A model generated the notes under the pieces. That model did no database searches. It was not told the origin of the DNA and worked only from the letters and a program-made list of their open reading frames with translations. A stretch of DNA of 64,000 nucleotides from Jannaschia sp. M317 (GTDB lineage Bacteria; Pseudomonadota; Alphaproteobacteria; Rhodobacterales; Rhodobacteraceae): contig NZ_CP081155.1 in the NCBI RefSeq assembly GCF_025141175.1, positions 1,703,001 to 1,767,000 of the forward strand, read 5' to 3'. The stretch's first letter is position 1. Every line of letters starts with the position of its first letter. Below, piece after piece: positions 41,083 to 50,537 of the stretch. The position numbers and the translations under genes were made by a program.

Positions 41083-41948
41083 AAGCCATAGAGCCGTTCG
41101 GGCGTGCGGGTGAGGATCACCTCGCGCGTGGCGTCGTCGGTGACGACGTCGAGGAACGCCTGAAGCAAGATGCCCGCATCGGGGCGCGTGGCGTCCGCCA
41201 GCATCAGGTGTGGCCAGTCGGAGGCCCAGAGGCAGCCTTCGGGGTTGGCGCGGGCGAGCGCGTCGATATGGGTGGCGGCGGCGTCATAGGGGGCACCGCA
41301 GAGGCGATAGAGACCCGAGAGTTTCACATGGGCCGCGCCGTCTGCGACCAGGCCACGCAGGGTGTCGAAGCCGGGTTCGGTCACGCCAGCCGCCAGGTTC
41401 GGCCAACCGATGTGGTCGAATACCACGGGCACCGGAAGCGCGCGTACCTCTGCGGCCAGATCCGACATGTGCAGGTCGGCCTGTATCAGCATCTGCACGT
41501 GCATGTCCCGCGCGGCGAGTCGCGGGGCCATCGCCCTGACCCCGTCCCAGCTGAGAATCCCGCCGTGGATGTAGTTCAGGCGCACACCACGGATGCCGGT
41601 TTCGGCCAGGGCGTCCAGGTCCGCCTCGGTTGCGGCGTCGGTGACCAGGCCGATGCCGCGCGCGCGATCGCCCAGCCGTGCGATGGCGGCCTGGGTCACG
41701 GAATTGTCGCCGCCGTAGAGGATCGTGTGCACGATCACCACGCGATCCAGGCCCAGCGTGTCGAGATGGGTTTCCAGCCGCTCGGCCCAGTCGTCCAACG
41801 TGCCGGGGGCCGGGTCCTCGACGCGGCCGTCCCAGAGAGCGAATTCGCTGCCGAGCATGTGGACATGAGCGTCGCAGGCCCCCTTGGGCAGGGCGATGCC
41901 TGGCGCGTGGGGACGGGGGACGGGGGCGGCGGATCGGGGCAGGGGCAT
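41070..41948 (-). CDS. Amidohydrolase family protein (2-pyrone-4,6-dicarboxylate lactonase-like)
   Basis: The 292-residue TIM-barrel metal-hydrolase starts at the ATG at 41948 behind AAGGAAA. It has CDAHVH (His28, His30) after strand 1, HTILYGGDNS, VRLNYIHGG, PVVFDHIGWPN and WASDWPH (metal-binding Asp). This is the amidohydrolase-2 group that includes lactonases of pyrone dicarboxylate, galactarolactone and sulfomuconolactone. It converges on comE and is divergent from the aldolase. I infer lactone hydrolysis in a carboxylic- or sugar-acid route. The substrate is not known. Confidence 0.85.
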   Translation of the reverse strand: MPLPRSAAPVPRPHAPGIALPKGACDAHVHMLGSEFALWDGRVEDPAPGTLDDWAERLETHLDTLGLDRVVIVHTILYGGDNSVTQAAIARLGDRARGIGLVTDAATEADLDALAETGIRGVRLNYIHGGILSWDGVRAMAPRLAARDMHVQMLIQADLHMSDLAAEVRALPVPVVFDHIGWPNLAAGVTEPGFDTLRGLVADGAAHVKLSGLYRLCGAPYDAAATHIDALARANPEGCLWASDWPHLMLADATRPDAGILLQAFLDVVTDDATREVILTRTPERLYGFSAS

Positions 41949-42036
41949 GGTTTTCCTTTCGGCGCAGCCTTTACGGTATCGGTCCGCTTGCATAGGCTTG
42001 CAAGAGGCCGCGACGGCCACCCAGAGGAGAGCGGAC

Positions 42037-42795
42037 ATGGCCGACGCAGGCTTCAAGACCCGAATGTTGTCAGGTGAGATCCTGGCCGGGACTTTCTTCA
42101 AGACCCCGGCGCACGAACTGGTTGAGGTGCTGGCGAAGTCGGGCCTCGATTTTCTGTGTATCGATGCGGAGCATGCGCCGTTCGACCATGGCCGGATGGA
42201 TGTCTGCCTGGCCGTGGCGCGCGCGCTGAACTGGCCCACGCTGGTCCGGGTTCCGACCGGGTCCCCGATGGAGATCCTGAAGGCGTTGGATGGCGGGGCC
42301 ACGGGCATCGTCGTGCCCCATGTCGATAGCGTCGAAAAGGCGCGCGCGGTGGCGCGGGCCGCGCATTTCGGCGAGGGCGGGCGGGGCTATGCCGGGTCGA
42401 CGCGCTGGGCCGGGTTCGCCACGCGCGGCATGGCGGACGTGTTGGCGCAGGATGCTGAGACCATCGTGATCGCCCAGATCGAAGAGCCGGCTGGCGTCGA
42501 GGCCTGCGAAGAGATCGCGGCGTTGGACGGCATTGACGGGCTGTTCGTCGGCCCCGCCGACCTGGCGGTCTGCTACGGAGTCACGGACCAGAGCGCGGGG
42601 CCGGTCCGCGAGGCGATGGCGCGGGTCGGACGCGCGGCCAAGGCCAACGGCAAGGCGTTCATGACCTTCGCACCCAATGCCGCCGCCGGTCCGGCACTGC
42701 GCGACCTGGGGGTGACGATGTTCTTCGTCGCGTCGGAGCATGCCTTCATGTTGCAGGGTGCGCGCGCCACGGCGGAGGCGTTGCACGAGATGTGA
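42037..42795 (+). CDS. HpcH/HpaI family aldolase
   Basis: The 252-residue class-II pyruvate aldolase starts at the ATG at 42037 behind AGAGGAGAG. It has LAGTFFKTPAHELVEVLAKSGLDFLCID, AEHAPFDHG (His46 base), LVRVPTG (Arg71), AQIEEPAGVE and LFVGPADLAV (metal-binding Glu and Asp). Such enzymes split 2-keto-3-deoxy acids or 4-hydroxy-2-oxo acids into pyruvate and an aldehyde. With the lactonase-like amidohydrolase, the TPP decarboxylase and a LacI regulator it suggests a degradation route for a sugar acid or sulfonated acid. Confidence 0.88.
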   Translation: MADAGFKTRMLSGEILAGTFFKTPAHELVEVLAKSGLDFLCIDAEHAPFDHGRMDVCLAVARALNWPTLVRVPTGSPMEILKALDGGATGIVVPHVDSVEKARAVARAAHFGEGGRGYAGSTRWAGFATRGMADVLAQDAETIVIAQIEEPAGVEACEEIAALDGIDGLFVGPADLAVCYGVTDQSAGPVREAMARVGRAAKANGKAFMTFAPNAAAGPALRDLGVTMFFVASEHAFMLQGARATAEALHEM

Positions 42796-42846
42796 TATGC
42801 AAGCTGGCAGGTCCGCGGCGTCTTGCGACTTGGGCTGACGCCCCGG

Positions 42847-44523
42847 TCAGGAATGTTCTTCTGCGGCCGTGGCCGCAAGCGCCCGGTTGTAGACCCGCAG
42901 GGCATCGACGTGCAGCAGGACGCCCAGGACCTCGGGTGTCTCGGCCTTGTCGGTCAGGCGCACGACGGCCAGAAAGTCGGAACCGGACCTTTCGAACAGG
43001 GGCATCGCCGTTTCCAGGGTGTCGGAGGGGGCGACGAACAGCGCCTCGTTCACGGCGCGACGCACCCGGTCTTCGGCGGGGGCGCGGGGATGGTCCGGGG
43101 ATTTCATCACCGAAGATACTTTGAACATCGCCAGCAGATAGGCCTGCGGCCCGGCGGCCAGGTGGATGCCGCGCCGTTCCAACTGAGTCAGGAAGAAACT
43201 GCGGTCGACCAGACGCGACGACAGGGCCGTGGACATCGACACGGCCACCAGAACGGCGAGCCCGGTTTGCCAGTCGCCCGTCAGCTCGAAGACGATCAGC
43301 GTGGTGGAAATCGGCGCGCCCAGCACCGCCGCCGCCACCGCGCCCATGCCCGCCAGGGCATAGAGCGTTTCGGACCCCGACACGTCGGGCAAGGTCGCGG
43401 TGGCCACGATGCCAAAGGCCAGGCCCGTCAGCGCCCCTACCATCAGCGCCGGGGAAAACACGCCGCCGCCCATCCGGCCCCCCATGGTGATCGACACGGC
43501 GGCAACCTTGAGCACGGCAAAAACCACCGCTTCATGCAGCAAGAGATTACCCGAAAGCGCGGCTGACGTCGTCTCGTAGCCGACGCCGATGATATGCGGA
43601 AACCAGATTGCCATGGCCCCCAGCAACAGGCCCGCCAAGGCCGGGCGCAGCATTGCGGGCAGGCGCAGGCGGCCCTGCAGGCGGGTGGCCAGATCCTCGA
43701 CGTAAAAGATCGAGCGCATCAGGACAAAGGCCACCAGCCCGCAGGTCAGCCCCAGGATCAGAAATGCCGGAAGCTCGACGTAAAACGCCAGCAGGCCCGG
43801 TTCCGGCAGCATGAACTCTGTCCGTTCGCCGAAATGCAGCCGGGAAATCACAGACCCGGAGACGGCGGCGATGGTGATGGGCGCAAAGGCGTGGACGGCA
43901 AAGTGGCGCAGGATCACTTCCAGCGCGAAAAGCGCACCGGCGATGGGCGCATTGAACGAGGCGGCGACACCGGCGGCCACGGCGCAGCCCAGCAGGTCCC
44001 GCCCGGTGATGCCGTCGGCGTTGATCCGGTTGGACACCCAGCCTGCGATCATTCCGACCATGTGCACCACCGGCCCCTCGCGGCCCGAGGACCCGCCTGA
44101 CGACAGTGTGATGAGCGATGCGCACATCGAAGCGACGCCGGCCCGTGGCTCGACCCGGCCTTCCTTCATGGCGGCGGCCTGAATGACCTCGGCGGGGCCA
44201 CGCACGCGGGCGTCGGGGGTGAAACGGGTCAGGATGAAGCCCACGATCAGCCCGCCGAACGCCGGCAGCATCAGGACCCACCACCAGGGCAAGGTCGCCG
44301 CGAAACTGTGCAGGGTGCGCGGGTCTTCGGTGCCATAGAGAAAGGTCTGCAAAGCCGCGATCGCGGTCATGAAGGCCACCGCCGTATAGCCGGATGCGAT
44401 CCCGACCAGCAGGGCGATGAACCAGAACTGGAACTGGGACGGCCCCCGCGTCAGGATCAGCTGCCAGGCGGCGCGCAGCCGCACCGAAGGCCGGACAGAA
44501 GGGGGGGATGACGGATCGGGCAC
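42847..44523 (-). CDS. ClC family chloride channel/transporter
   Basis: The 558-residue membrane protein has the ClC selectivity motifs GSSGREGP (144-151, gating Glu149) and GGRMGGGVFSP, with about 12 helical segments. A C-terminal cytoplasmic region after about residue 450 (LFVAPSDTLETAMPLFERSGSDFLAVV) is a partial CBS-like domain. It starts with GTG behind AAGGAC. Members are H+/Cl- antiporters or channels. The gene is divergent from the GlcD-type oxidase by 60 bp. Confidence 0.92.
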   Translation of the reverse strand: MPDPSSPPSVRPSVRLRAAWQLILTRGPSQFQFWFIALLVGIASGYTAVAFMTAIAALQTFLYGTEDPRTLHSFAATLPWWWVLMLPAFGGLIVGFILTRFTPDARVRGPAEVIQAAAMKEGRVEPRAGVASMCASLITLSSGGSSGREGPVVHMVGMIAGWVSNRINADGITGRDLLGCAVAAGVAASFNAPIAGALFALEVILRHFAVHAFAPITIAAVSGSVISRLHFGERTEFMLPEPGLLAFYVELPAFLILGLTCGLVAFVLMRSIFYVEDLATRLQGRLRLPAMLRPALAGLLLGAMAIWFPHIIGVGYETTSAALSGNLLLHEAVVFAVLKVAAVSITMGGRMGGGVFSPALMVGALTGLAFGIVATATLPDVSGSETLYALAGMGAVAAAVLGAPISTTLIVFELTGDWQTGLAVLVAVSMSTALSSRLVDRSFFLTQLERRGIHLAAGPQAYLLAMFKVSSVMKSPDHPRAPAEDRVRRAVNEALFVAPSDTLETAMPLFERSGSDFLAVVRLTDKAETPEVLGVLLHVDALRVYNRALAATAAEEHS

Positions 44524-44583
44524 CGCTGCTTGTCCTTTCGACAGCCCTTGTCCACAGTCGCGGGCGGCAGGGGAGGGCCGGAC

Positions 44584-45957
44584 ATGATCCCAGAGAATGC
44601 GCTCGACGAGTTGCGGGCAATGCTAGGCGAACGGTTGAGCACGGGAAAGGGCGATCTGGACCTGCACGGCCAATCCGAGACCTGGCATCCGCCGATGCCG
44701 CCCGACGCGGTTTCCTATCCGCGCAGCACCCAGGAGGTGGCGGACATCGTGGCCGTCTGCGCGCGCCACAACGTGCCGGTGATCGGCTGGGGCACGGGCA
44801 CCGCGCTCGAGGGGCACGCGTCCGCGCCGCGCGGCGGGGTGACGGTCGATTTCCGCCACATGGCCGCCGTGCTGGAGGTGCGCGCGGAGGACATGCTGGT
44901 CCGCGTGCAACCCGGCTGCACCAGAGAGGCATTGAACCAGGAATTGCGGGCGACGGGCATGATGTTCCCGGTCGATCCGGGGGCCAATGCTTCGCTGGGG
45001 GGCATGGCGGCAACGCGGGCCTCGGGCACGACGGCGGTGCGCTACGGGACCATGCGCGATCAGGTCCGCGGACTGGAGGTGGTGCTGGCCGATGGGCGGG
45101 TGATCCGGACCGGGACCTTGGCGGCGAAAACCTCGGCGGGTTACGATCTGACGTCCCTGTTTGTAGGGTCCGAGGGAACGCTGGGCCTGATCACAGAGCT
45201 GACCCTGCGCCTGCACGGCCAGCCCGAGGCGATATCCGCAGCGGTCTGCGCCTTTCCCGATACCGGCGCGGCCATCGACACGGTCATCCTGGCCACGCAG
45301 ATGGGCCTGCGACCAGCGCGGGTAGAGTTCCTGGATGCGGCCACGGCGCAGATCATCAATGACCACGACGGCGGCACCTTCGAGATGCGCCCGCATCTGA
45401 TGCTGGAGTTCCACGGCTCTGACGCAGCGGTCGCCGAAGAAGCGGAGAGGTTCGGCGCGCTGGCAGCCGAGGCCGGAGGAAGCGGCTATCGCTGGGCCAC
45501 ACAGGTGGAGGACCGCAACCGCCTGTGGGCGATGCGGCACGCGGCCTATCATACAATCCTGGCGTCTCGGCCCGGATCGACGGCTGTGGTCACGGACGTC
45601 TGCGTCCCGATCAGCCGCATGGGCGAGGCCATCGATCGCGCCGCCGCAGAGATCGCCGCGAGCCCGATACCGGGTCCGATCCTGGGACATGTGGGCGATG
45701 GCAACTACCACGCAATTCTGCTGGTCGACCGGTCGTCAGAGACGGAACTCGCCCAGGCCAAACGGCTGTCGGATGCCATGGTCCTGCATGCGCTGGACCT
45801 GGGCGGGACGGCGACGGGCGAACACGGCGTGGGTCTTGGCAAACTGCATATGATGGCCCGCGAACACGGGGCCGCCTGGGACGTCATGGGCGCCGTCAAA
45901 CGTGCGCTGGACCCTGATGGCCTGATGAATCCCGGCAAGCTGGTGCGGCAGAACTGA
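44584..45957 (+). CDS. FAD-binding oxidase, GlcD/D-lactate dehydrogenase type
   Basis: The 457-residue protein starts at the ATG at 44584 behind GGGAGGG. It carries the PCMH-type FAD domain (VIGWGTGTALEGHASAP, VDPGANASLGGMAATRASGTTAVRYGTM, SAGYDLTSLFVGSEGTLGLI) and the C-terminal FAD-oxidase domain with GHVGDGNYHAI and GTATGEHGVGLGK (active His). These enzymes oxidise D-2-hydroxy acids such as D-lactate, glycolate or 2-hydroxyglutarate. It is monocistronic, and copy 3 of the paired palindrome follows its stop by 3 bp. Confidence 0.9.
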   Translation: MIPENALDELRAMLGERLSTGKGDLDLHGQSETWHPPMPPDAVSYPRSTQEVADIVAVCARHNVPVIGWGTGTALEGHASAPRGGVTVDFRHMAAVLEVRAEDMLVRVQPGCTREALNQELRATGMMFPVDPGANASLGGMAATRASGTTAVRYGTMRDQVRGLEVVLADGRVIRTGTLAAKTSAGYDLTSLFVGSEGTLGLITELTLRLHGQPEAISAAVCAFPDTGAAIDTVILATQMGLRPARVEFLDAATAQIINDHDGGTFEMRPHLMLEFHGSDAAVAEEAERFGALAAEAGGSGYRWATQVEDRNRLWAMRHAAYHTILASRPGSTAVVTDVCVPISRMGEAIDRAAAEIAASPIPGPILGHVGDGNYHAILLVDRSSETELAQAKRLSDAMVLHALDLGGTATGEHGVGLGKLHMMAREHGAAWDVMGAVKRALDPDGLMNPGKLVRQN

Positions 45958-45960
45958 CGG

Positions 45961-46007
45961 GATCAAATCCTTCGAAGGATTTGACCAGAGTTTTCGAAAA
46001 CTCTGGC
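45961..46007. repeat. Paired-palindrome repeat, copy 3
   Basis: Perfect 22-bp palindromes lie at 45963-45984 and 45985-46006, identical to copy 2 over 47 bp. It is between the convergent GlcD-type gene (+) and DUF427 gene (-), again where a bidirectional terminator would sit. Confidence 0.85.
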
Positions 46008-46092
46008 GGTGCCCGTTCTTGTGCGGGAGCCGTGCGCGACTGGCGTCGTCTTGGCGTGGCTGCCCGGGCATCTGTCCGCAGCGGGTGGCGGG

Positions 46093-46434
46093 TCAAACCC
46101 GCTCGACGGTCACCTTGTCGCCGTAGAAGGCCAGGTGCCCCTCGATCGCCTTGGCGTCCGGGTTGATCACGTCCCCATAGGTCCAGGCCACATCCGCAAT
46201 CCGGGCCGACTGCCCGACGTAATGGAAATAGCTGGCGTCCCCTTTGAACGGACAGCGGCTGGTGGTGTCTGACAGCTCCAGCAGAGCCATCGCCACATCG
46301 GCGCGCGGAAAATAGATGACAGTGGGATAGTCGCCCTCGGTCAATGCCAGGGCGTTCCGGCTCTCGACGAGCACGCCATCTTCGCTGCGCACGGTCCAGA
46401 CGCCCGCAGCGGGCGAAACGGTGATCTTGGCCAT
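46093..46434 (-). CDS. DUF427 domain protein
   Basis: The 113-residue single-domain protein starts at the ATG at 46434 behind GAGGGAGA. The family core SRCPFKGDASYFHY and the strand VWTVRSEDGVLVESRNAL are present. It ends AIEGHLAFYGDKVTVER, the DUF427 C-terminus. The fold is beta-rich, and the biochemical role of the family is not known. It converges on the GlcD-type oxidase across the palindromes. Confidence 0.9.
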   Translation of the reverse strand: MAKITVSPAAGVWTVRSEDGVLVESRNALALTEGDYPTVIYFPRADVAMALLELSDTTSRCPFKGDASYFHYVGQSARIADVAWTYGDVINPDAKAIEGHLAFYGDKVTVERV

Positions 46435-46487
46435 GATGTCTCCCTCGTTTGGGCGGACCGTAGCGGTTCGATCCGGGCGGCGAAACC

Positions 46488-48266
46488 CTAGAGACGTGCG
46501 GTCATCCGAAGCAGCCAGTCCCGATCCGCACCATCGAGCAGCGGGCCGATCTTTTCCGCAACGGTGGCGTGATAGCCATCGATCCACGCGCGTTCATCCG
46601 GTGACAACAGATCGGTCAGGATCAGCCGCCGGTCGATCGGCACCCAGGTGAGGGTTTCAAACCCAAGCATGTCCCGGTCGTCGCCGCCCTCGGGGCGCGG
46701 GGCTTCGATCACATGGATCAGGTTTTCGATGCGAATGCCAAAGGCCCCTTCGCGGTAATAGCCCGGTTCATTCGACAGGATCATGCCGGGTTGCAGGGGC
46801 ACCTGGCTGACGCGGCTGATCCGTTGCGGCCCTTCGTGCACGCCCAGATAGACACCGACCCCATGGCCGGTGCCATGATCGTAGTCCCGATGCTCCGACC
46901 AGAGCGGTGCGCGCGCGAGGGCATCCAGGTGACATCCCGCCACGCCACGTGGGAACCGCACGCGCGAAACCGCGACCATCCCCTGCAAGACGCGGGTAAA
47001 GGCGTGGGCGATGTCCCTTGGCGGGGCGATCAGCGGCACGGTGCGGGTGATGTCGGTCGTACCGTCAAGATACTGTCCCCCCGAATCCACAAGAAGGACG
47101 GGATCCCCAGCCAAGGGGCGATCGGTTTCCTCGTTCACGCGGTAATGCACGATCGCACCATTCGGGCCAGACCCGGCAATCGTCTCGAAACTCACGTCCC
47201 GCAACTGGTTCGTGTCCCGGCGGAACTGCTCCAACGCGCGCACGACGCCGATTTCCGTCAGATCGTCGGGGCGATCCTCATCCAGCCAACGCAGGAAGCG
47301 CACCATCGCGGCCCCGTCGCGCAGATGCGCCTGGGTCGTGGCGGCGATTTCTGCGGTGGATTTGACCGCCTTGGGCAGGGCCAGGGGGTCTGTCACGGCG
47401 ACAGGCTGCGCCAAGGCTTCGGAAATCGCGACTGGGCAACTGGACGGATCATAACCAACCGCCCCCGAAAGCCCGGCGAGAAGCGCCGCGAACCCCTCGG
47501 GTGCGGTGACCCGAACGTCGGGACCCAGATGGTCGATGACCGCGTCCACTTTCGTCGGCGCACAGATCAGGTCGACGCTGCCATCGGCAAAGACGACGCC
47601 AAAGGCCTGGGCCACCGGCGTCCTCACGATGTCCGAGCCGCGGATGTTCAAAAGCCAGGCCAGCGCGTCGGGCTGGTTCGTAACGAAGGCGGTGATCCCC
47701 GCTGCGCGGACCGCCTCGGCGATCTGGGCCCGCTTCTCGGCGTGAGACCGACCAGACAGGGCTTGCGGGTAGACGGACATGGCCCCCGCGGGCGCGGGCG
47801 GCCGTTCGTTCCAGACCGCATCAACGCCGTTGTCGCAGGCCACCATTTCGATCCCGGTCAGCGCGCGCAGACGGGTCAGCTCCGCCTCCGTATGCAGCCA
47901 GGGGTCAAAACCGACGCGTCCCCCCTTGGGCAAGGCACCCGGCAGCCAGTCGGCCAGTCCGGTTCCTGGCCAATCGACAGTCTCGAACGTGTCGGGGTCG
48001 GTCTGGACCTTCACCTGAACCGAATAGCGTCCGTCGGCGAAAACGGCCGCGCGATCCGCGAGGATGACGGCAAAGCCCGCCGACCCGGTGAACCCGCTGA
48101 TCCAGGCCAACCGCGCGTCGCAGGGAGCGACGTATTCGCCTTGATGGGCATCCGCGCGGGGGACCAGAAACGCGTCCAAACCCTGCTCGTTCATCCACGC
48201 ACGCAGCCGGGCGACGCGTGGAACAGCATCCTGTGGACGGGCGGTCACGTCGAAGGTCTGAAACAA
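46488..48266 (-). CDS. M24 family metallopeptidase (Xaa-Pro aminopeptidase P type)
   Basis: The 592-residue protein has two creatinase N-like domains followed by a pita-bread metallopeptidase domain. Metal ligands appear in LLVDSGGQYLDGTTDITRT (two Asp), GTGHGVGVYLGVHEGPQ (His) and NEPGYYREGAFGIRIENL (Glu pair). It removes N-terminal residues preceding proline. The start is TTG at 48266, supported by AGAGGAGA seven bases upstream. Confidence 0.93.
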   Translation of the reverse strand: MFQTFDVTARPQDAVPRVARLRAWMNEQGLDAFLVPRADAHQGEYVAPCDARLAWISGFTGSAGFAVILADRAAVFADGRYSVQVKVQTDPDTFETVDWPGTGLADWLPGALPKGGRVGFDPWLHTEAELTRLRALTGIEMVACDNGVDAVWNERPPAPAGAMSVYPQALSGRSHAEKRAQIAEAVRAAGITAFVTNQPDALAWLLNIRGSDIVRTPVAQAFGVVFADGSVDLICAPTKVDAVIDHLGPDVRVTAPEGFAALLAGLSGAVGYDPSSCPVAISEALAQPVAVTDPLALPKAVKSTAEIAATTQAHLRDGAAMVRFLRWLDEDRPDDLTEIGVVRALEQFRRDTNQLRDVSFETIAGSGPNGAIVHYRVNEETDRPLAGDPVLLVDSGGQYLDGTTDITRTVPLIAPPRDIAHAFTRVLQGMVAVSRVRFPRGVAGCHLDALARAPLWSEHRDYDHGTGHGVGVYLGVHEGPQRISRVSQVPLQPGMILSNEPGYYREGAFGIRIENLIHVIEAPRPEGGDDRDMLGFETLTWVPIDRRLILTDLLSPDERAWIDGYHATVAEKIGPLLDGADRDWLLRMTARL

Positions 48267-48330
48267 GGCGCGTCTCCTCTGGCAGGTGGTGGGGCTGACC
48301 GCCCCGAGGCGCAGTCTTGCAGCCGCGCGG

Positions 48331-48380
48331 GCGAGGGGCCAGCCCCTCGCGCTCCCCGGGATATTTCAGAAGCAGAGAAT
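48331..48380. repeat. Hairpin plus CCGGGATATTT element, copy C
   Basis: The inverted repeat GCGAGGGGC-CA-GCCCCTCGC is followed by GCTCCCCGGGATATTT and CAGAAGCAGAGAA. It matches copy B (41035-41082). It lies between cobT (-) and the M24 gene (-). Confidence 0.65.
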
Positions 48381-48562
48381 AGGGAAACGCGTTGTTAACT
48401 TTGGTCTGTCAAACACGAAGGCGCGGGACAGGCTGGGAAGCCGATGACCGCAAGCGGAGAAGCCCCGCCGTCACGTGGCTGTGCCACCGGGCGGTGGGGT
48501 GGACCGGCGTCTCTGCTTTCCAAGTATCCCTGCCGGAGGCCCGGCCCGCAGGGCCGAGACAA

Positions 48563-48583
48563 ACAGGAAAGCGCCGAAGGCGC
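48563..48583 (-). terminator. Probable terminator of cobT
   Basis: On the minus strand GCGCC-TTC-GGCGC is followed by TTTCCTGTTT, 18-38 bp after the cobT stop. Confidence 0.55.
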
Positions 48584-48600
48584 CCATTTTGATCAAATGC

Positions 48601-50472
48601 TCAGGACGCGCGGCGCAGTCCCATGGCCCGCGCCCGTTTGCGCGGGTCCGCATCGAACAGCGCGGCCAGTTGTTCGGTCATCGCACCTGCCAACTGCTCC
48701 ACGTCGGTGATCGTCACCGCGCGGTCGTAATAGCGCGTGACATCGTGGCCGATACCAATCGCCAGCAGTTCGACCGCCTTGCGTTTCTCGACCATGGCGA
48801 TGACGTCGCGCAGGTGTTTTTCCAGATAGTTGGCCGGGTTCACCGACAGGGTTGAATCGTCCACCGGGGCCCCGTCCGAGATCACCATCAGGATCTTGCG
48901 CGACTCCTGCCGGGCGACCATGCGGCGGTGCGCCCATTCCAGGGCTTCGCCGTCGATGTTTTCCTTCAGCAGGCCCTCTTTCATCATCAGGCCCAGGTTC
49001 GGGCGGACCCGACGCCAGGGGGCATCCGCCGATTTGTAGACGATATGGCGCAGATCATTCAGGCGGCCCGGCTGCTGCGGGCGGCCGTCCTTGAGCCATT
49101 GCTCCCGGCTCAGCCCGCCTTTCCAGGCGCGGGTGGTGAAGCCCAGGATTTCGACTTTGACGCCGCATCGCTCCAGCGTGCGCGCAAGCACGTCGGCACA
49201 GATCGCCGCGATGGAAATCGGCCGTCCCCGCATTGAGCCGGAGTTGTCCAGCAGCAGCGTGACGCAGGTGTCGCGGAACTCTGTGTCGTGTTCCATCTTG
49301 AAGGACAGGGGCGTCGTCGGATTGGCGACCACACGCGCCAGCCGCCCTGCGTCGAGAATGCCTTCTTCCAGGTCAAATTCCCAGGACCGGTTCTGTTGCG
49401 CCTGCAGGCGGCGTTGCAACTTGTTGGCCAGGCGCGATACGGCACCTTTCAGCGGCTCAAGCTGTTGGTCGAGATAGGCGCGCAAACGCTCCAACTCGGC
49501 GGGTTCGGCCAGTTCCTCCGCACCGATGATTTCGTCATGAGCGGCGGTGTAGACGGCATAATTCGGGTCGGCGTCCGAGACGGGCTGTGGCGGGGGCGGA
49601 TCCTGGGCTTCGTCGGACTCGGGCATTTCTGCCTCTTCGCCCTCTTCCTGATCGGCCATGTCGTCCATGGACACCTGGGCCTGCGATGGATCGTCCTGCT
49701 GTTCCTGGCTCTGCTCGGGCGAGGCCTCGGCGTCCTCTTCCTCATCGTCGGAGCCGGTGGAATCGGGTTCCTCCTCCTCTTCCTCTGCCGCGCCTTCGTC
49801 GTCCTGATCCTCGTCTTCCATGTCCGGGTCGTCGCCCAGTTGGTCGCCGTACCCCAGATCGTCGATCAACTTTCGGGCCAGTCGCGCAAAGGCGGCCTGA
49901 TCGGACAGCACGCTGTCCAACCCGTCCAGACGGTCGCCGGTCGCGCCCTCGATAAAGTCGCGCCACAGGTCGAGAACGTTTTCCGCTCCTTTGGGCAGGG
50001 CGCGGCCCGTGGCCATCTGCCGGATATAGTAGCCCGCGGCGGCGGCCAGCGGGGCCTGCGCCTTGTCGGTAATCTCGCCGTATCCCTTCCGGGCGGCCTC
50101 GACCCCGATCTTGGCGTCGATGTTGCCCGCCGTGCCCGGCATGTCGCGGGCGCCCACGGCCTCGCAGCGGGCGGTTTCCATGGCCTCATACAGCTCTCGC
50201 GCCATGTTGCCCTGGGGCAGGTATCGCGCGTTAGTGCCGGCGTCGTGGTGGCGGTGGCGCAGGGCGTAGGCGTCGGCTGTGCCGCGTGCCAGCAGGATCT
50301 CGTCCCGGGTCATGCGGCGCGACACCTGGGGCAGGCGCACGGCGTCATTCGTCTGCCCCGGAGGGTCGACGGAATAGGTCACCGACAGGTCGGCATCGTC
50401 GGCCATCGTCTTGGTGGCTTCGGCGAGCGCCTTCTTGAACGGATCGGCGGGGTTGTCGTTGGGCTTGACCAT
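48601..50472 (-). CDS. cobT: Cobaltochelatase subunit CobT
   Basis: CobT, with CobS and CobN, inserts cobalt into hydrogenobyrinic acid a,c-diamide in aerobic B12 synthesis. From the ATG at 50472 the protein has 623 residues. An N-terminal helical domain is followed by a long acidic linker (Asp/Glu-rich, roughly residues 210-290), and a C-terminal VWA domain with the MIDAS motif DNSGSM follows. It lies in the same direction as cobS but 1.4 kb away, with two genes between. Confidence 0.94.
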   Translation of the reverse strand: MVKPNDNPADPFKKALAEATKTMADDADLSVTYSVDPPGQTNDAVRLPQVSRRMTRDEILLARGTADAYALRHRHHDAGTNARYLPQGNMARELYEAMETARCEAVGARDMPGTAGNIDAKIGVEAARKGYGEITDKAQAPLAAAAGYYIRQMATGRALPKGAENVLDLWRDFIEGATGDRLDGLDSVLSDQAAFARLARKLIDDLGYGDQLGDDPDMEDEDQDDEGAAEEEEEEPDSTGSDDEEEDAEASPEQSQEQQDDPSQAQVSMDDMADQEEGEEAEMPESDEAQDPPPPQPVSDADPNYAVYTAAHDEIIGAEELAEPAELERLRAYLDQQLEPLKGAVSRLANKLQRRLQAQQNRSWEFDLEEGILDAGRLARVVANPTTPLSFKMEHDTEFRDTCVTLLLDNSGSMRGRPISIAAICADVLARTLERCGVKVEILGFTTRAWKGGLSREQWLKDGRPQQPGRLNDLRHIVYKSADAPWRRVRPNLGLMMKEGLLKENIDGEALEWAHRRMVARQESRKILMVISDGAPVDDSTLSVNPANYLEKHLRDVIAMVEKRKAVELLAIGIGHDVTRYYDRAVTITDVEQLAGAMTEQLAALFDADPRKRARAMGLRRAS

Positions 50473-50537
50473 GGGCGGAGAGTTCCTTCTTTTCCGGTCC
50501 GAGCGCAAGGGCCGCTCTGCCAGGTGGGGACGGATCC

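Larger units (their letters stand above)
48267..48600. other. 334-bp intergenic region with element copy C and cobT terminator
   Basis: No gene is supported. It contains the promoter of the M24 gene on the minus strand, the hairpin/CCGGGATATTT element at 48331-48380, a GGCCC/GGGCC inverted repeat near 48538-48554, and the hairpin that ends cobT. Confidence 0.55.
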
